Notes under the pieces: model-generated | Databases searched by the model: none | Told to the model about the DNA's origin: nothing | What the model saw: only the letters and a program-made list of their open reading frames with translations | Translations under genes and position numbers: made by a program | Shown: positions 42,022-50,083 of the stretch, in pieces | Numbering within the stretch: position 1 is the stretch's first letter | Layout: each line of letters starts with the position of its first letter | DNA from: Thermoplasmatales archaeon E-plasma | GTDB taxonomy: Archaea > Thermoplasmatota > Thermoplasmata > Thermoplasmatales > Thermoplasmataceae | DNA: 64,000 nucleotides | Direction: 5' to 3' | Assembly: GCA_000496135.1 (NCBI GenBank) | Contig: KI542674.1 | Span: forward strand, 62,001-126,000

Positions 42022-43512
42022 TTATGAGAAATTGAGACTGGCTGAAAAGTCATATATGGCATAATTTGTGAAAAACCACATTAGCGGCAGCGAAATGGCA
42101 AGAAAGATAATTGAGAAATATAATTGCTGTGTTATTCCGAAAACCGGCCATATAACAAAGGTAGAAACTGCTGTGAAATACAAAATAATGATTGATATAA
42201 CAGGCAGCATGCCTCCCACATATTCAAGGGCGACTATCCTATTACCTCTTGCGCTTATTGCCAGTGAATAGCCTGCAAAAAGACCAGCAGTGGTAGATAT
42301 TATTGCCATTATTGAATAGTTAATGCCATTTCCAAGACTGAAATTTACCATAACTGGAAAATACCATATTACCATGAAAACAACTGAAATTACTGCAGAC
42401 ACCACTGTGCGGACGCTGGATCCGTCTTCTGAAAAGATTTTAAAAATTGAATTTATGAGAAAAATGATAACTATACCTGTGATAAACATCAGTGCATTGA
42501 TTGATGCATAAAACAGAAGATTGTCCCTTAGTCCCATAAAGATACCTGTTATCAATATGACAGGTTCCATTACCACAAATAGAATACCGGTAAATATGAA
42601 TTTCAACCGTTTAATGTCAAGCTTTTTTATCTTAGCGAAGAATTTTATGCTGAACCCGCTCATAGATAGCTTAAGCACTACAAATGTTAAAATGGTTAGA
42701 AACAAAGATTCCATTACAAGCGGCAAAGATACTATACCAAGAATTTCAGATCCGACAGCCGGCAAAAGAGATGTTGTTGCTTCGCACTGACAGGAAAGTC
42801 CTGCAAACGCATAAGATACCCCTGAAAATTTATTGATACTCTTTCCCTGCTTTACTTTCTTTCTTGCCTGTTCAAAGATCATCCTGAAATTTTCAATAAG
42901 AAAAGCGCCTATTATTCCAAATATAATGGTTAACTGAATCGAGAAGGTTATGGTATATTGCATTGAAAATATTGTAATGGCGTTTGAAAAGAGATAAGGT
43001 ACGCCTGCAGGTGATTCGTCGTCATATATGGAACCGACAAGAATCTGAGGATTATTAGCAAATGAAGAATAAATAAACAGACCCCCTATGAAAAGCATTA
43101 TGTAAAGATAGATTAAAAAAACAAAACCTTTAGCCAGAGATTTTCTCTCATAGGCATACATAAATCTCAAAATGATTAAAAATGCAAGCAGTAAATAGAT
43201 GAAACCAAAAGACACTGAAAGGTTTAATCCGGAACCCGCTCTTTGAAAAACAAAATGATACGAGAATATAAGTGACAGTGAAAGTAAAAACAGGTAAAAT
43301 GATGGTATATATACGGAAAATGACTGCCAGTGTTTTTTCGTAATATAATATACGAATGGCAATAGAAGCATTGAGAATATGCCCCCCCAGAATGCGAATT
43401 CAACATAATTTTCTATATATATTGCACCTATGTAACTAAGGTCAAATATTGATCCTGTGAAAATAGCTATGGAAACTAAAAGAATCAGCGCTTGAATTGA
43501 ATATTCTTTCAT
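42022..43512 (-). CDS. Polytopic membrane protein with Cys-Gln-Cys motif
   Basis: 496 residues with about 13 hydrophobic helices from residue 6 to the C terminus. The distinctive feature is the loop YAFAGLSCQCEATTSLLPAVGSE near residue 240, with two Cys two apart followed by Glu, between helices. A basic stretch before it (EQARKKVKQGKSINK) sets the inside of the membrane. It could be a transporter or a membrane redox protein with a metal or thiol site in the CQCE loop. I do not recognise a named family. It is alone, with gaps of 50 and 55 bases on either side. Confidence 0.65.
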   Translation of the reverse strand: MKEYSIQALILLVSIAIFTGSIFDLSYIGAIYIENYVEFAFWGGIFSMLLLPFVYYITKKHWQSFSVYIPSFYLFLLSLSLIFSYHFVFQRAGSGLNLSVSFGFIYLLLAFLIILRFMYAYERKSLAKGFVFLIYLYIMLFIGGLFIYSSFANNPQILVGSIYDDESPAGVPYLFSNAITIFSMQYTITFSIQLTIIFGIIGAFLIENFRMIFEQARKKVKQGKSINKFSGVSYAFAGLSCQCEATTSLLPAVGSEILGIVSLPLVMESLFLTILTFVVLKLSMSGFSIKFFAKIKKLDIKRLKFIFTGILFVVMEPVILITGIFMGLRDNLLFYASINALMFITGIVIIFLINSIFKIFSEDGSSVRTVVSAVISVVFMVIWYFPVMVNFSLGNGINYSIMAIISTTAGLFAGYSLAISARGNRIVALEYVGGMLPVISIIILYFTAVSTFVIWPVFGITQQLYFSIIFLAISLPLMWFFTNYAIYDFSASLNFS

Positions 43513-43567
43513 GTTAAGAGAGAATTGCAGACTCGTTATTACAATTTTTTAGGGAAATAGATATTGA

Positions 43568-44089
43568 TCATGGAATTATGTTGAGATATATTCCCACGAT
43601 GGTAACGAGAACTCCCATGAACAGAAGTGCCAGCGCCCAGTTTAATGAACTGCCATTGGCATATTTTCCAACAAATATTCCTAAAACTGCAAGAGAAAGC
43701 AGTGATATAAAAAATGGAAAATAAACATTTGACGTATATATAATTGAGCTCAACAGAGGTATCATTGATCCTAAAAAGCCAAAAAGAGCTGCTGCAAGTG
43801 TACCCACTGCGGTTTCAAGGAGTATAATCCTCTCCATTGAACTTCTTCTTGGTTTATTCTTATCCGGGTTCAGATGTTTTGATACCCTGCTAACTTCATT
43901 TCTCATTTTGCTGTATTGAGCAACAAAATAGCTCCCTGCACCTACTATGGCTGAACCAGAAGCGATCCTGAGCGTATGATTAAAACTCAAATCTACGCCG
44001 GATACTATCCTTCCTGAAGTTATCATTAAAGTTGTTATAATTCCATCAACCAATCCAATGGTTATTGGAAAAATAGTTTCTCTGTTCAA
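43568..44089 (-). CDS. VIT/CCC1-like membrane protein
   Basis: 173 residues, about four or five helices. ITIGLVDGIITTLMITSGRIVSG at the start matches the G-x-x-DG-x-x-T opening of VIT1/CCC1 iron and manganese transporters, and the second helix block (SGSAIVGAGSYFVAQYSKMRNEV) keeps the Ser/Gly/Tyr and the acidic exit. It is shorter than VIT1 (about 230) and lacks the long cytosolic metal-binding domain. A role in divalent metal movement is inferred. Its start overlaps the DUF211 stop by four bases. Confidence 0.68.
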   Translation of the reverse strand: MNRETIFPITIGLVDGIITTLMITSGRIVSGVDLSFNHTLRIASGSAIVGAGSYFVAQYSKMRNEVSRVSKHLNPDKNKPRRSSMERIILLETAVGTLAAALFGFLGSMIPLLSSIIYTSNVYFPFFISLLSLAVLGIFVGKYANGSSLNWALALLFMGVLVTIVGIYLNIIP

Positions 44090-44379
44090 ATATCACGCCT
44101 GACATTTTCAATTAAACGGCTGCCTGCTGCGATTTCATCAACAGAATGTACCACAGCGCCTGCATCTTCAATTGTCCTGACAAGATCATCGAAATTAATG
44201 TTTGTGCCTTCAACAGTTATGTTTGTGCCCATTGTTTCCATGTCTATTTCAGTAACACTTATATTCACTGCATCCACACCCTTTACTGAAATAATTGCCT
44301 CTGAAAGATCAACAAGAGTGGGGCGGTTAAGTCCTTTTCCAACATCCAATATTACTCTTCTAATGTTCAAGCCAATCAC
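44086..44379 (-). CDS. DUF211 protein
   Basis: 97 residues from GTG 44379 (MIGLNIRRVILDVGKG). IRRVILDVGKGLNRPTLVDL and VEGTNINFDDLVRTIEDAGAVVHSVDEI are the conserved blocks of DUF211, a small ferredoxin-like-fold protein of archaea with no proven role; it resembles ACT/metal-chaperone domains. Translational coupling to the VIT-like gene suggests it helps or senses for that transporter. A TATA element (attataaaaag on the minus strand, 44429-44439) lies 50 bases upstream. Confidence 0.85.
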   Translation of the reverse strand: MIGLNIRRVILDVGKGLNRPTLVDLSEAIISVKGVDAVNISVTEIDMETMGTNITVEGTNINFDDLVRTIEDAGAVVHSVDEIAAGSRLIENVRRDI

Positions 44380-44428
44380 TTTAACTATTCACGCGGTTTT
44401 AAGGATTATGATAGAATTGAATTTAACC

Positions 44429-44439
44429 TTTTTATAATT
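44429..44439 (-). promoter_or_regulatory. TATA box of the DUF211-VIT unit
   Basis: Minus-strand attataaaaag, about 50-60 bases before the GTG of the DUF211 gene. This allows a leader of roughly 25 bases. Confidence 0.4.
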
Positions 44440-44778
44440 TTTAATGAGATATCGCTTGATGATTCATTGGCATGGTTCAAGATGCTTCCTATGAATAATA
44501 AAAGAATTACACACATGCAGAATTAGAAGTAAGATCTGACAGTCACTAAGTTACATTTAATTAGCAGTACGCTTAAAGAAAAGATTTTCATTACATAACT
44601 GATATCTTGATCGTGGAAAATAGAAAGAGGCAAATGATATATGTGATAATTGCCATAATATTGGACGCAATATTTACTTATTACATTGTATATCTGAACA
44701 CCCTGTGAATCCCACCTATATTAGATTAATGGGGGGTTAAGGGGGGTTTGATTGCAGATTCCCTATTTTCAACGGGAC
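44440..44778. other. Gap between the DUF211 promoter and the IS110 recombinase
   Basis: 339 bases. It holds a possible 31-residue membrane ORF (44613-44708, listed separately) and a G-rich run, ggggggttaagggggg (44732-44747), that probably lies inside the right end of the IS element. The part 44440-44610 has no gene or clear motif. Confidence 0.4.
44613..44708 (+). CDS. Possible 31-residue single-helix protein
   Basis: GTG start giving MENRKRQMIYVI, a basic head followed by one hydrophobic helix (about 20 residues) and a short tail, ending in TGA. An internal ATG at 44634 is in frame. The charge pattern is that of a real membrane anchor, but so short an ORF could arise by chance. No ribosome binding site is obvious. 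It lies just before the likely IS110 end, so it might be part of that element or of the ancestral gap. Confidence 0.3.
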   Translation: MENRKRQMIYVIIAIILDAIFTYYIVYLNTL

Positions 44779-46017
44779 TCATTTCTTATAATCCAGTGGA
44801 AACGTTTCCCCCTCTCCCTTCATGGTAGGCAATCTGACCCTGTAGGGTTTCTCGTTTTTCATCATTGAATAAACATGGTAAAGCAGGCGTCTGGCAACAA
44901 TGATATACGCCTGTTTCTTCTTCTTTCCCTTTCCTATCTCTCTTTCATATATCTTCACGAACTCCTCGTTATTATGATTAACAAGTGACCTGGCGCTTTC
45001 ATAAACAGAATTTGACAGATAGGAATTGCTTATCTTCGATATCCCGGTGGCGTGATTCTTTCCACCAGATCCTGACATCATTGGTGCCTTGCCTCCGTAT
45101 GACTGAAGCTTGAGGGCGGATTCAAACTGTTTTATGTCACCAATTTCAGAGACGATTGCGGCTGCATTCATTGGGCCGATACCTTTGATGTCATCCAACC
45201 GCTTTATGTTCTCATCATTTTTAGTAAGGTCAAGGATCTTTTCCTCTATCTCCTTCAAATGCTTCTGCTCTGAGATCAACCTTGCAACATTCTGCCTTAT
45301 CCTGAATGCATATATACATTCCGTATCTGGTATGCCTACGGATTCCTTTGCAAGTTCAAGCAGTTTCTGGGCATTCTCTTTCCCGTAGTGGTTCCTGCTT
45401 GTTTTCCGCATGACCTTCAATACGTTGTCAATGCCTGCATTGACAATCAAGGATGGTGTTGTGAACTGATCCAGTATGGCCAGTGATGTCTTTGATCCAA
45501 TATCGGAAAACACATCCGTGAATTCAGGGAATACACATGCAAGATCACTGCCAATGATGTTTGTGATCCTTGTTATATTCTTTGTCACGGATTGACGCAA
45601 CCTGGTTAATCCCGACACAGCGTCTTTCCTGTGCACATTCTTGTCAAATAGCTCCTTATTCTTATTCTTCCATGGCGCAGAAGCAAGCATTGCTGAATCA
45701 ACGGTATCTGATTTCTCCTTTCCGAGATTTGACATCTTCCTTGCATAATCTGTTACCCTTGGATCCACATATATCACCTTATAACCGTTGGATTCAAGAA
45801 AATGGTGCAGTGGTATATGGTAATTGCCTGTGGGATTCATGAATATCCCCTTTATTTTATCGTTGTTGCTCCTTTCTATTATTCTAAACTTCTCAAGCAG
45901 TGTTTCAAACCCTTTCCTGTTATTTGATATCTGCCCTCTCCACATTATCTTTTCATTCTCATTCTGAACCTCCACCTGATGCATCTTCTGATGCGTGTCT
46001 ATTCCACAAGATAACAT
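44779..46017 (-). CDS. IS110-family transposase/recombinase
   Basis: 412 residues from the ATG giving MLSCGIDTHQKMHQV; a longer reading (to 46068) adds 17 residues that fall in the likely noncoding left end. The N-terminal RuvC-like DEDD domain has GIDTHQ (first Asp), YVDPRVTDYARK and KSDTVDSAMLAS. The C-terminal Tnp_20 domain has IKGIGPMNAAAIVSEIGD (helix-hairpin-helix-like) and SGSGGKNHATGISKISNSYL with the candidate catalytic Ser. Intact, so possibly active. In this family a bridge RNA from the noncoding end guides insertion. Confidence 0.93.
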   Translation of the reverse strand: MLSCGIDTHQKMHQVEVQNENEKIMWRGQISNNRKGFETLLEKFRIIERSNNDKIKGIFMNPTGNYHIPLHHFLESNGYKVIYVDPRVTDYARKMSNLGKEKSDTVDSAMLASAPWKNKNKELFDKNVHRKDAVSGLTRLRQSVTKNITRITNIIGSDLACVFPEFTDVFSDIGSKTSLAILDQFTTPSLIVNAGIDNVLKVMRKTSRNHYGKENAQKLLELAKESVGIPDTECIYAFRIRQNVARLISEQKHLKEIEEKILDLTKNDENIKRLDDIKGIGPMNAAAIVSEIGDIKQFESALKLQSYGGKAPMMSGSGGKNHATGISKISNSYLSNSVYESARSLVNHNNEEFVKIYEREIGKGKKKKQAYIIVARRLLYHVYSMMKNEKPYRVRLPTMKGEGETFPLDYKK

Positions 46018-46125
46018 TTTATTCCTTTCCTGCCTGCACTCCTGCAGGGAGTAATGATCGCTGCGCATCCACCTATGTGCTTCCCCCAGAGGGAAGAATT
46101 TGCTGATTAGCGATTGTGATCAAGG
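46018..46125 (-). ncRNA. Candidate IS110 bridge-RNA region
   Basis: This noncoding stretch lies directly upstream of the recombinase start, where IS110-group elements encode their bridge RNA. It contains two clear hairpins: ACTCC/GGAGT (46038-46052, five-base loop) and CTTCCC/GGGAAG (46080-46096, loop CCAGA). CCTGCCTGCACTCC at 46029-46042 is repeated with one mismatch at 46178-46191. I can see the structure but not the guide loops' exact targets. Confidence 0.4.
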
Positions 46126-46239
46126 GTGAAACATGGGAAAGTGAGTCCAAACCCACAAGATTCACGTTCACCCTCTCCCTGCCTGAACTCCGGCTATTCC
46201 GTAATTCATTTCATGCAGGTTAAATCTCCTATAGCAAAC

Positions 46240-47034
46240 ATGAAAGAAGTTTCAATAATCTCAATAGGTAATGAAATTGTAAAGGGTAGAACTGTAAACA
46301 CAAATGCCACCGAAATAGCTATGGCGTTCACAGAAACAGGTTTTTATGTTTCCAGACATGTTTCTATTCCTGACGATTGCAAGACCATATCTGAAACGCT
46401 GACTGCTTCTTTTAAAGAATTCCATATAACAGTAACCACAGGAGGGCTTGGACCTACTTTTGATGATATGACAATTAAGTGCCTTGCCAGAGGTCTTGGA
46501 AAGAAATTGACGTTAAATGAAGAAGCATTGAATATTATTGAAGAGAAATATAAAGGGCTGAAACTGCCCCTTACTGAGGAGCGAAGAAAAATGGCCCTTT
46601 TTCCTGAGGATGCAAAGATAATAAAGAACTCTGTTGGAACTGCTCCGGGTTTATTTTATACCCTGGATTCTCATAAAATTTTCTGTCTTCCTGGTGTTCC
46701 CAAAGAAATGAGGAGTATGCTCCCTGAAGTACTCAATCTTTCCGGTAAAAGCGGATTAAATTATGTTTCAATGGAATTTAATATCTCTGGTGTAATGGAA
46801 AGTTCCATGGCTCCATTTGTTAAATTATTAATGAGGGAATATGAAAACAGCATTTTTATCAAGACACATCCTGTATCTGATGAGATCAATGACCCGAAAT
46901 TAACAGTTGAGTTGTATTCACTTTCAGATAAGATCGGTGAAGCTAAGGTGAAGATGGCAGAAATAAAAAATAAAATTGAAAAATGGGTTGATAACCAAAG
47001 GAATTCAAAGGCGTTACCCGGGACGGGAAAATAA
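46240..47034 (+). CDS. cinA: CinA-type molybdopterin-binding domain protein
   Basis: 264 residues from ATG 46240 (MKEVSIISIGNEIVKG); an upstream-extended frame to 46126 is open by chance in IS-flanking sequence. ISIGNEIVKGRTVNTNATEIA and VTTGGLGPTFDDMTIK are the MoCF/CinA signatures, and GTAPGLFY plus FCLPGVPKEMRSML complete the domain. Some CinA proteins hydrolyse ADP-ribose or NAD-related compounds; the C-terminal nicotinamide-nucleotide deamidase (PncC) domain is absent here. The IS110 element lies just upstream, so its native promoter may have been displaced. Confidence 0.88.
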   Translation: MKEVSIISIGNEIVKGRTVNTNATEIAMAFTETGFYVSRHVSIPDDCKTISETLTASFKEFHITVTTGGLGPTFDDMTIKCLARGLGKKLTLNEEALNIIEEKYKGLKLPLTEERRKMALFPEDAKIIKNSVGTAPGLFYTLDSHKIFCLPGVPKEMRSMLPEVLNLSGKSGLNYVSMEFNISGVMESSMAPFVKLLMREYENSIFIKTHPVSDEINDPKLTVELYSLSDKIGEAKVKMAEIKNKIEKWVDNQRNSKALPGTGK

Positions 47035-47124
47035 CACATGTTTGCAAAATATTAATAAAATAAAAATGGCAATATTTGATGAATATATTTTTATTTGATC
47101 TTAAAATATCTTCAGGAAGAGTAA

Positions 47125-47304
47125 ATGGCTGAACTTAGAAATTTAGAGAAATTCGAGGAGAATGCTATTGCTATGTGCAAAGACCAGGGACAGAGAGAGA
47201 AACTGACCTTGAAAACCAGGAAAAGGAAGAGCCCTCTAGATGCCTATGATCTTAAAAAATTAAAGGATAAGATTGAAAAAATTAACAGAAAACTTTCAAA
47301 GTGA
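47125..47304 (+). CDS. Small basic protein, 59 residues
   Basis: ATG start giving MAELRNLEKFEEN, ending KINRKLSK before TGA. The C-terminal 30 residues are very Lys/Arg-rich (KTRKRKSPLDAYDLKKLKDK) and helical with coiled-coil-like spacing. It has one Cys and no membrane part. A TATA-like tatatttttat (about 47083-47093) sits 30-40 bases upstream. It is 12 bases from the next gene, which has a GTGAT ribosome binding site, so the two are co-transcribed. It could bind nucleic acid. Function unknown. Confidence 0.6.
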   Translation: MAELRNLEKFEENAIAMCKDQGQREKLTLKTRKRKSPLDAYDLKKLKDKIEKINRKLSK

Positions 47305-47316
47305 TTATGTGATAAA

Positions 47317-47682
47317 TTGAAATTAAATGCTGAAGTAAAAGGAGATTTTTATGATATATTAACCTATTATGTCAATCTTTTTTCCACAAAGAAAATAAAG
47401 GAAATAGATGTTTTTGATTTTACCATAGCTTATTCGGGTCACTCCATTATTACATCTGCAGATATGGGTTTAAGCGAATACTTCGATGAATTTCCCGATA
47501 AAAAGAGAGGCTTGGATAGAGTGGAGGCCATTTATTTCGGGGTAAAAAAGAAAGCTGAACCTGAACTCAATTTCTCTTGTGCAATCTCATTTGATCACAT
47601 TTCCTATGAAGGTTCGATCACGCAGGAGACGATGGCTGAATTTATAGAGTCTCTGGATAAATCTACTTTCAGATTTTTTTGA
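47317..47682 (+). CDS. Hypothetical protein, 121 residues
   Basis: TTG start preceded by tgtgat three bases away, a plausible ribosome binding site. The protein is acidic, with alternating beta-strands and helices (FDFTIAYSGHSIITSADMGL, FSCAISFDHISYEG) and a helical C terminus (TQETMAEFIESLDK). No catalytic motif is visible. It follows the 59-residue basic protein by 12 bases; an acidic protein paired with a basic one suggests a complex, which is inference only. Not recognised. Confidence 0.55.
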   Translation: MKLNAEVKGDFYDILTYYVNLFSTKKIKEIDVFDFTIAYSGHSIITSADMGLSEYFDEFPDKKRGLDRVEAIYFGVKKKAEPELNFSCAISFDHISYEGSITQETMAEFIESLDKSTFRFF

Positions 47683-47765
47683 ATCTGTGAACCATTCATA
47701 AACAAAAGCTATGTCTGTTATGAAAAATCAGTAAAAAGTTTTTAAGTAAAATAAGATATGCCTGT

Positions 47766-48305
47766 GTGGCACAGATAAGGATAAGAGGCAGGATAGAAAC
47801 CCTCTTCAAGTTGAGGAATCTTGCCCTAATCAGTTTATTTGTAGATTTCATTTTAACCACTTCTTATGGCTCATATTTTTTGCCTAATACATCTCAAACT
47901 GTAAAAAATTTACTTATATTCTTTGCGAATCCTAATCTTTTGACATTTTATGGGACTGTAATAGGTCTTTTAATGGCAGCATATACCGTTATGATCACTA
48001 TGATTCCCAGTTTTCACCCTGAAAGTTTAAAACAGCCAATATTTTCCCAGATAAACAGACTTTTTCTGTTCACTATTTTAACGGGTTTAATGCTGATGAT
48101 TCTTTCTTTTACCAGTTCCCTTATTCCTGATACTACCTCAGTCTGGTTTATAAGAATACAGATATTCTTTTTCTTTTCATTACTCATAGGGCTAATATTT
48201 TCAGTGCTTTCACTTTCTGACCTGTTTAAAGTTGTCAGCGGCCGTAAAGGAACCAGAGATGCTGGTAAACATGAAACCAAAACAAGAGAGATACAAAAAA
48301 AATGA
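47766..48305 (+). CDS. Four-helix membrane protein of unknown function
   Basis: 179 residues from GTG 47766. Helices lie at about residues 18-38, 55-80, 100-122 and 128-155. The loop after the second helix, IPSFHPESLKQPIFSQ, is polar, and the C-terminal tail (SGRKGTRDAGKHETKTREIQKK) is strongly basic and cytoplasmic. The gene is 15 bases before a membrane glycosyltransferase, so it probably shares that transcript and may assist it. No family recognised. Confidence 0.55.
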   Translation: MAQIRIRGRIETLFKLRNLALISLFVDFILTTSYGSYFLPNTSQTVKNLLIFFANPNLLTFYGTVIGLLMAAYTVMITMIPSFHPESLKQPIFSQINRLFLFTILTGLMLMILSFTSSLIPDTTSVWFIRIQIFFFFSLLIGLIFSVLSLSDLFKVVSGRKGTRDAGKHETKTREIQKK

Positions 48306-48320
48306 TATGGACCGATGTAA

Positions 48321-49403
48321 ATGATTCACATTATCTTCTTAGGTTTCATGATCCTCATTTTCTTCCTCACATTTCTTATCGTTCTAAGGATGATTTTGTT
48401 AGTATACTGGAAAATACATTTTTTTAATGCAAAGAATGATTACAAATATTCCCCAAAGGTTTTGGTGGTGGTTCCATGCCGTGGTAAGGATCACGAAATG
48501 GAAGTGAATTTTAACTCCCTTTTAAATCAGGATTATTCAAACTTTAAGATCGTTGCAGTAGTGGACAGCGTTGAGGATGAGGCTCTTGAGGTAATCAAAA
48601 AATTAGGGATAGATTACCTTCTGACAGATCACTATTCTAATGCTGCAAGCGGAAAAGTAAGAGCTATAACCACCGCCATAAGAAAAATGCCAGGATTTGA
48701 GATTATTGTCCTAGCTGATTCTGATACCATAGTACCGGAACACTGGCTAAGAGAACTGATATTTCCACTGCATAAAAAGGAAATAGGGGCCGTCAGTACT
48801 TACCCCAGGTTCATTCCCAAGGGAGGATTCTGGTCTAAGGTCAAGGAAATTTGGGGGTACATGGGAATTAACATGATGGAGTTTCGACCAAGCCGTTTTG
48901 TATGGGGAGGATCTGTAGCATTCAGAGCAGAGCTCATGGATGAGCCTTCACTTAATTATTTTTCAACGGCCGTATCTGATGATGCAGCAATAACGAAAAT
49001 TTGCAGAGATAAAAAAGTTGGAATTGCGTACAGTCCTGCAGCAAGTCCAAAAATTGTTGTAAAGGATGATAAAACAACTTTTCTGAAATGGGCAGAAAGG
49101 CAAATGGCTGTAAGCATTATTTTCGATAAAAGGGCGTTGATTGGCGGTATTTTTATCTATGTTGGAATCATATTTTATCTTGTCTTAATAACGTTTTTAA
49201 CAGTAATGATAAATCCATTTTTTGTTATTGGTTACACACCCTATATTCTAAATCTTGTAAACTCCGGGTTGAGGGATCCCAGGAATTCAGCATGGCTAAT
49301 TCCAATCAGCCTTCTGCTCCCATTCATTTACCTTTACAACATATTTAAGGGAGCGAAATCAACCCACATAGACTGGAGAGGGACAAGCTACAGAATTAAA
49401 TAA
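48321..49403 (+). CDS. Membrane glycosyltransferase, family GT2
   Basis: 360 residues. One N-terminal helix (~5-28) precedes a cytosolic GT-A domain: VLVVVPCRGKDHEMEVNFNSLL (nucleotide-binding start), VLADSDTIVPEHWLRE (DxD metal motif), VWGGSVAFRAELM and SDDAAITKICRDKK (catalytic acid block), then WAERQMAV (Q/RxxRW-like). Two or three C-terminal helices follow. The layout resembles ceramide-glucosyltransferase-like and processive GT2 enzymes that add a sugar from a nucleotide donor to a membrane acceptor. The acceptor is unknown; glycolipids of the glycocalyx are likely. Confidence 0.85.
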   Translation: MIHIIFLGFMILIFFLTFLIVLRMILLVYWKIHFFNAKNDYKYSPKVLVVVPCRGKDHEMEVNFNSLLNQDYSNFKIVAVVDSVEDEALEVIKKLGIDYLLTDHYSNAASGKVRAITTAIRKMPGFEIIVLADSDTIVPEHWLRELIFPLHKKEIGAVSTYPRFIPKGGFWSKVKEIWGYMGINMMEFRPSRFVWGGSVAFRAELMDEPSLNYFSTAVSDDAAITKICRDKKVGIAYSPAASPKIVVKDDKTTFLKWAERQMAVSIIFDKRALIGGIFIYVGIIFYLVLITFLTVMINPFFVIGYTPYILNLVNSGLRDPRNSAWLIPISLLLPFIYLYNIFKGAKSTHIDWRGTSYRIK

Positions 49404-49747
49404 ACGATGACGAACCTGATATAACTTTTTGGTTCAAAATTTGCATTGACCTTTCATCTTTAAATGCTCAAGACTGAATCTTTACAGGTTTGAACTTTAT
49501 AATGCCCGAATGCTATGGTCTTGAGCTAAGACTTGCTACTTTAAGCATAAAAGCAAGAATAATTGAATATGCTTTCTGATCTGTTTTACTCCTGTCAACC
49601 AGATAAATGCACAAATTGTTAAGAAAATTTTAAAGGTTTACTTTCCAATATTTTCACATTGAGAACGAAGAATAGCTCTTGGAAATGGTAAAATAGATAT
49701 TATATTGTTATTCGCCCTTTAAGACAAAGTATTTAATCAAAATCTAT
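49404..49747. other. Gene-free stretch of 344 bases
   Basis: AT-rich sequence between the glycosyltransferase and a small membrane gene. A 25-codon ORF from 49502 (MPECYGLELRLATLS) is too short to support. A T/A-rich element near 49727-49737 (agtatttaatc) may be the promoter of the next gene. No repeats or RNA gene seen. Confidence 0.35.
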
Positions 49748-50083
49748 ATGACAAGTAACGTGAACAAACTAAAACTTTCATACGAATTTGGATTTGCAGG
49801 AGGAATATTCCTTATAATTATTGCTGTCCTGGAATTGGTCTTAAGCTCAATAAGTAAGTATTTAAAAATATTTGGGACATTTCCCTCAGCCGGTGCTGTC
49901 CCATTAATTATATTTGCTCTGATCGCGCTTCTTGGAACAGAATTCTCAAGAAGAGACAAGAAAATAGGGTATACATCAATGATAGTCATTGCAATAGCAG
50001 GAATGATTACCTTTGTAAATATTGAGATTGCTGGATTTGTATTAATACTCATAGGCGGCATTCTGGTTATGATGAACAAATAA
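49748..50083 (+). CDS. Small three-helix membrane protein
   Basis: 111 residues, with helices at about 15-35, 48-65 and 78-108. Between the second and third, LLGTEFSRRDKKIGYTS is a short basic loop that would be cytoplasmic. The reverse strand is open over the same span, but the plus frame has the better membrane pattern and start (MTSNVNKLKLSYEFGFAGG). It precedes the helicase-nuclease by 86 bases. Many archaea have such lineage-specific proteins; function unknown. Confidence 0.55.
   Translation: MTSNVNKLKLSYEFGFAGGIFLIIIAVLELVLSSISKYLKIFGTFPSAGAVPLIIFALIALLGTEFSRRDKKIGYTSMIVIAIAGMITFVNIEIAGFVLILIGGILVMMNK

Larger units (their letters stand above)
44712..46125 (-). mobile_element. IS110-family insertion sequence (approximate limits)
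   Basis: The core is the recombinase gene 44779-46017. IS110 elements lack long terminal inverted repeats, so limits are hard to set. An 8-base direct repeat CCACCTAT occurs at 44712-44719 and 46069-46076, 1357 bases apart, and could mark subterminal ends. The segment looks richer in G+C than its surroundings (27 of 60 bases on the line at 45421). The left end lies close to cinA, whose reading frame upstream of its true start runs into IS-derived or flanking sequence. Limits are uncertain by about 100 bases on each side. Confidence 0.65.

Noticed and set aside
44732-44747. G-quadruplex in the G-rich run near the IS end
   Set aside because: Only two G runs are present, so an intramolecular four-run structure cannot form without outside sequence.
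46126-46239. N-terminal extension of CinA
   Set aside because: The 38 extra residues are Pro/Ser-rich, lie before the conserved start MKEVSIISIGNE and fall in the IS-flank region.
49744-50079. Minus-strand frame of 111 codons mirroring the small membrane gene
   Set aside because: The plus frame has a better start, membrane topology and co-direction with neighbours; the reverse frame is a shadow of hydrophobic codons.
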